This document shows positions 63,576-64,000 of a stretch of DNA of 64,000 bases, in pieces. The stretch's first letter is position 1. Each line of letters starts with the position of its first letter. This stretch comes from Candidatus Acidiflorens stordalenmirensis (GTDB taxonomy: Bacteria > Acidobacteriota > Terriglobia > Terriglobales > Acidobacteriaceae): positions 1 to 64,000 of the forward strand of contig PLIC01000233.1 in the NCBI GenBank assembly GCA_003139995.1. The letters are read 5' to 3'. The notes beneath the pieces were generated by a model, which was not told the origin of the DNA, made no database searches, and worked only from the letters and a program-made list of their open reading frames with translations. Made by a program: the position numbers and the translations under genes.

Positions 63576-64000
63576 TCACGGCCGTCCCAGGTATCGAATG
63601 CGGGCGGTGAAGGCGCGCCCTGGGCCGTCGAGGAAAGTCGGGGCCGGATGCGTGGTCTGATCAATGACCCCGTTGGCCAGATAGGCATTGGCGTGGTTGG
63701 TGACGTTGTCGAAGCCCCCGCGCAGGGCCCAATAGCGTCCGAACAGATGAAAGTGCTTTTCAAACTGCAAGTTTACGGAATAGTAAGTGGGAAGACGAAG
63801 AGTTCCGAAAGGATAGAGCGGAGAAATTTCTCCCTGGTCGGTGGTCGCGTTGAAGGGCAATCCGGTGCGCGCTTCGGCGGAGTAAACCACGTCGAATTTG
63901 TGGACGATGGGCAGCTTGAAAAACGGCAGCACACCCCAACCGACGAAGCGGTTGGGCGTATCCCAGGGATAGGGGCCGGGCCTCTGCGGGCTCAACAGCG
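63576..64000 (-). CDS. TonB-dependent receptor-like protein, C-terminal end (partial)
   Basis: The last about 140 residues of a protein that continues beyond the right edge of the window. VYSAEARTGLPFNATTDQGE, then LRGGFDNVTNHANAY are typical of the last barrel strands of Oar-like TonB receptors in this window. The end, ARIRYLGRP, lacks the usual terminal phenylalanine, so the last strand is atypical. It is convergent with the cytochrome operon. Confidence 0.7.
   Translation of the reverse strand, partial: LLSPQRPGPYPWDTPNRFVGWGVLPFFKLPIVHKFDVVYSAEARTGLPFNATTDQGEISPLYPFGTLRLPTYYSVNLQFEKHFHLFGRYWALRGGFDNVTNHANAYLANGVIDQTTHPAPTFLDGPGRAFTARIRYLGRP

Overview
The window looks like a chromosomal segment of an acidobacterium (Terriglobia-like, similar to Koribacter/Sulfotelmatobacter). 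This is inferred from gene content: four complete and one partial giant TonB-dependent receptors with an N-terminal carboxypeptidase-regulatory (Oar-like) domain, two VWFA-related proteins of the acidobacterial type, an S53 pro-kumamolisin protease and a BlaI/M56 pair. No rRNA, tRNA, CRISPR array, insertion sequence or phage gene was seen.

Layout. 1-12.7 kb: two Oar-like receptors and a secreted S53 protease whose frame is broken at a seven-G run. 12.8-16.4 kb: a secreted GH38 alpha-mannosidase whose C-terminal module is also present, twice, in the S53 protease. 16.7-22.4 kb (minus): an Oar-like receptor followed by a VWFA-related protein. 22.5-25.9 kb (minus): a tight four-gene run of glycosyltransferase, sulfotransferase-like protein and two CPBP membrane proteases. 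26.4-29.8 kb: an OPT-family peptide transporter and a metallopeptidase-like protein. 29.9-30.3 kb: a polysaccharide deacetylase remnant. 30.3-32.3 kb: a porin-like gene, frameshifted at a six-G run, and a periplasmic-binding-like domain fused to a TonB C-terminal domain. 32.5-36.0 kb: BlaI-type repressor, M56 peptidase and an HtrA/Do protease, with matching AACTAA inverted repeats in front of the first and third genes. 36.2-40.3 kb: an aldo/keto reductase and a GAF-fused alpha-glucan phosphorylase.

40.4-44.3 kb is an arginine operon, argC-argB-(argD C-terminal fragment)-short N-acetylglutamate synthase-argJ. Neighbouring frames overlap throughout, and a promoter plus tandem ARG-box-like operator precede it. 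44.4-50.1 kb: an Oar-like receptor and a secreted DUF5666-like protein (minus), divergent from a VWFA protein. 50.1-53.0 kb: an NtrB/NtrC-type two-component system. 53.4-59.2 kb: xylulokinase (minus) divergent from phosphoketolase and acetate kinase, together a complete route from xylulose to acetate and ATP. 59.3-63.5 kb: a cytochrome set (monoheme c, six-heme NapC/NirT-like membrane cytochrome, 13-heme cytochrome c fused to a b-type membrane cytochrome) preceded by a perfect CRP-type palindrome. 63.6-64.0 kb: the C-terminal end of another TonB receptor.

The overall picture is a heterotroph that scavenges polymers, peptides and sugars, with envelope quality control and a possible quinol-oxidising, extracellular-electron-transfer-like respiratory branch. 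The most noteworthy items are the cytochrome module, the binding-protein/TonB fusion, the BlaI-M56-HtrA regulon, the orphan argD fragment, the GAF-phosphorylase fusion and the two G-tract frameshifts.
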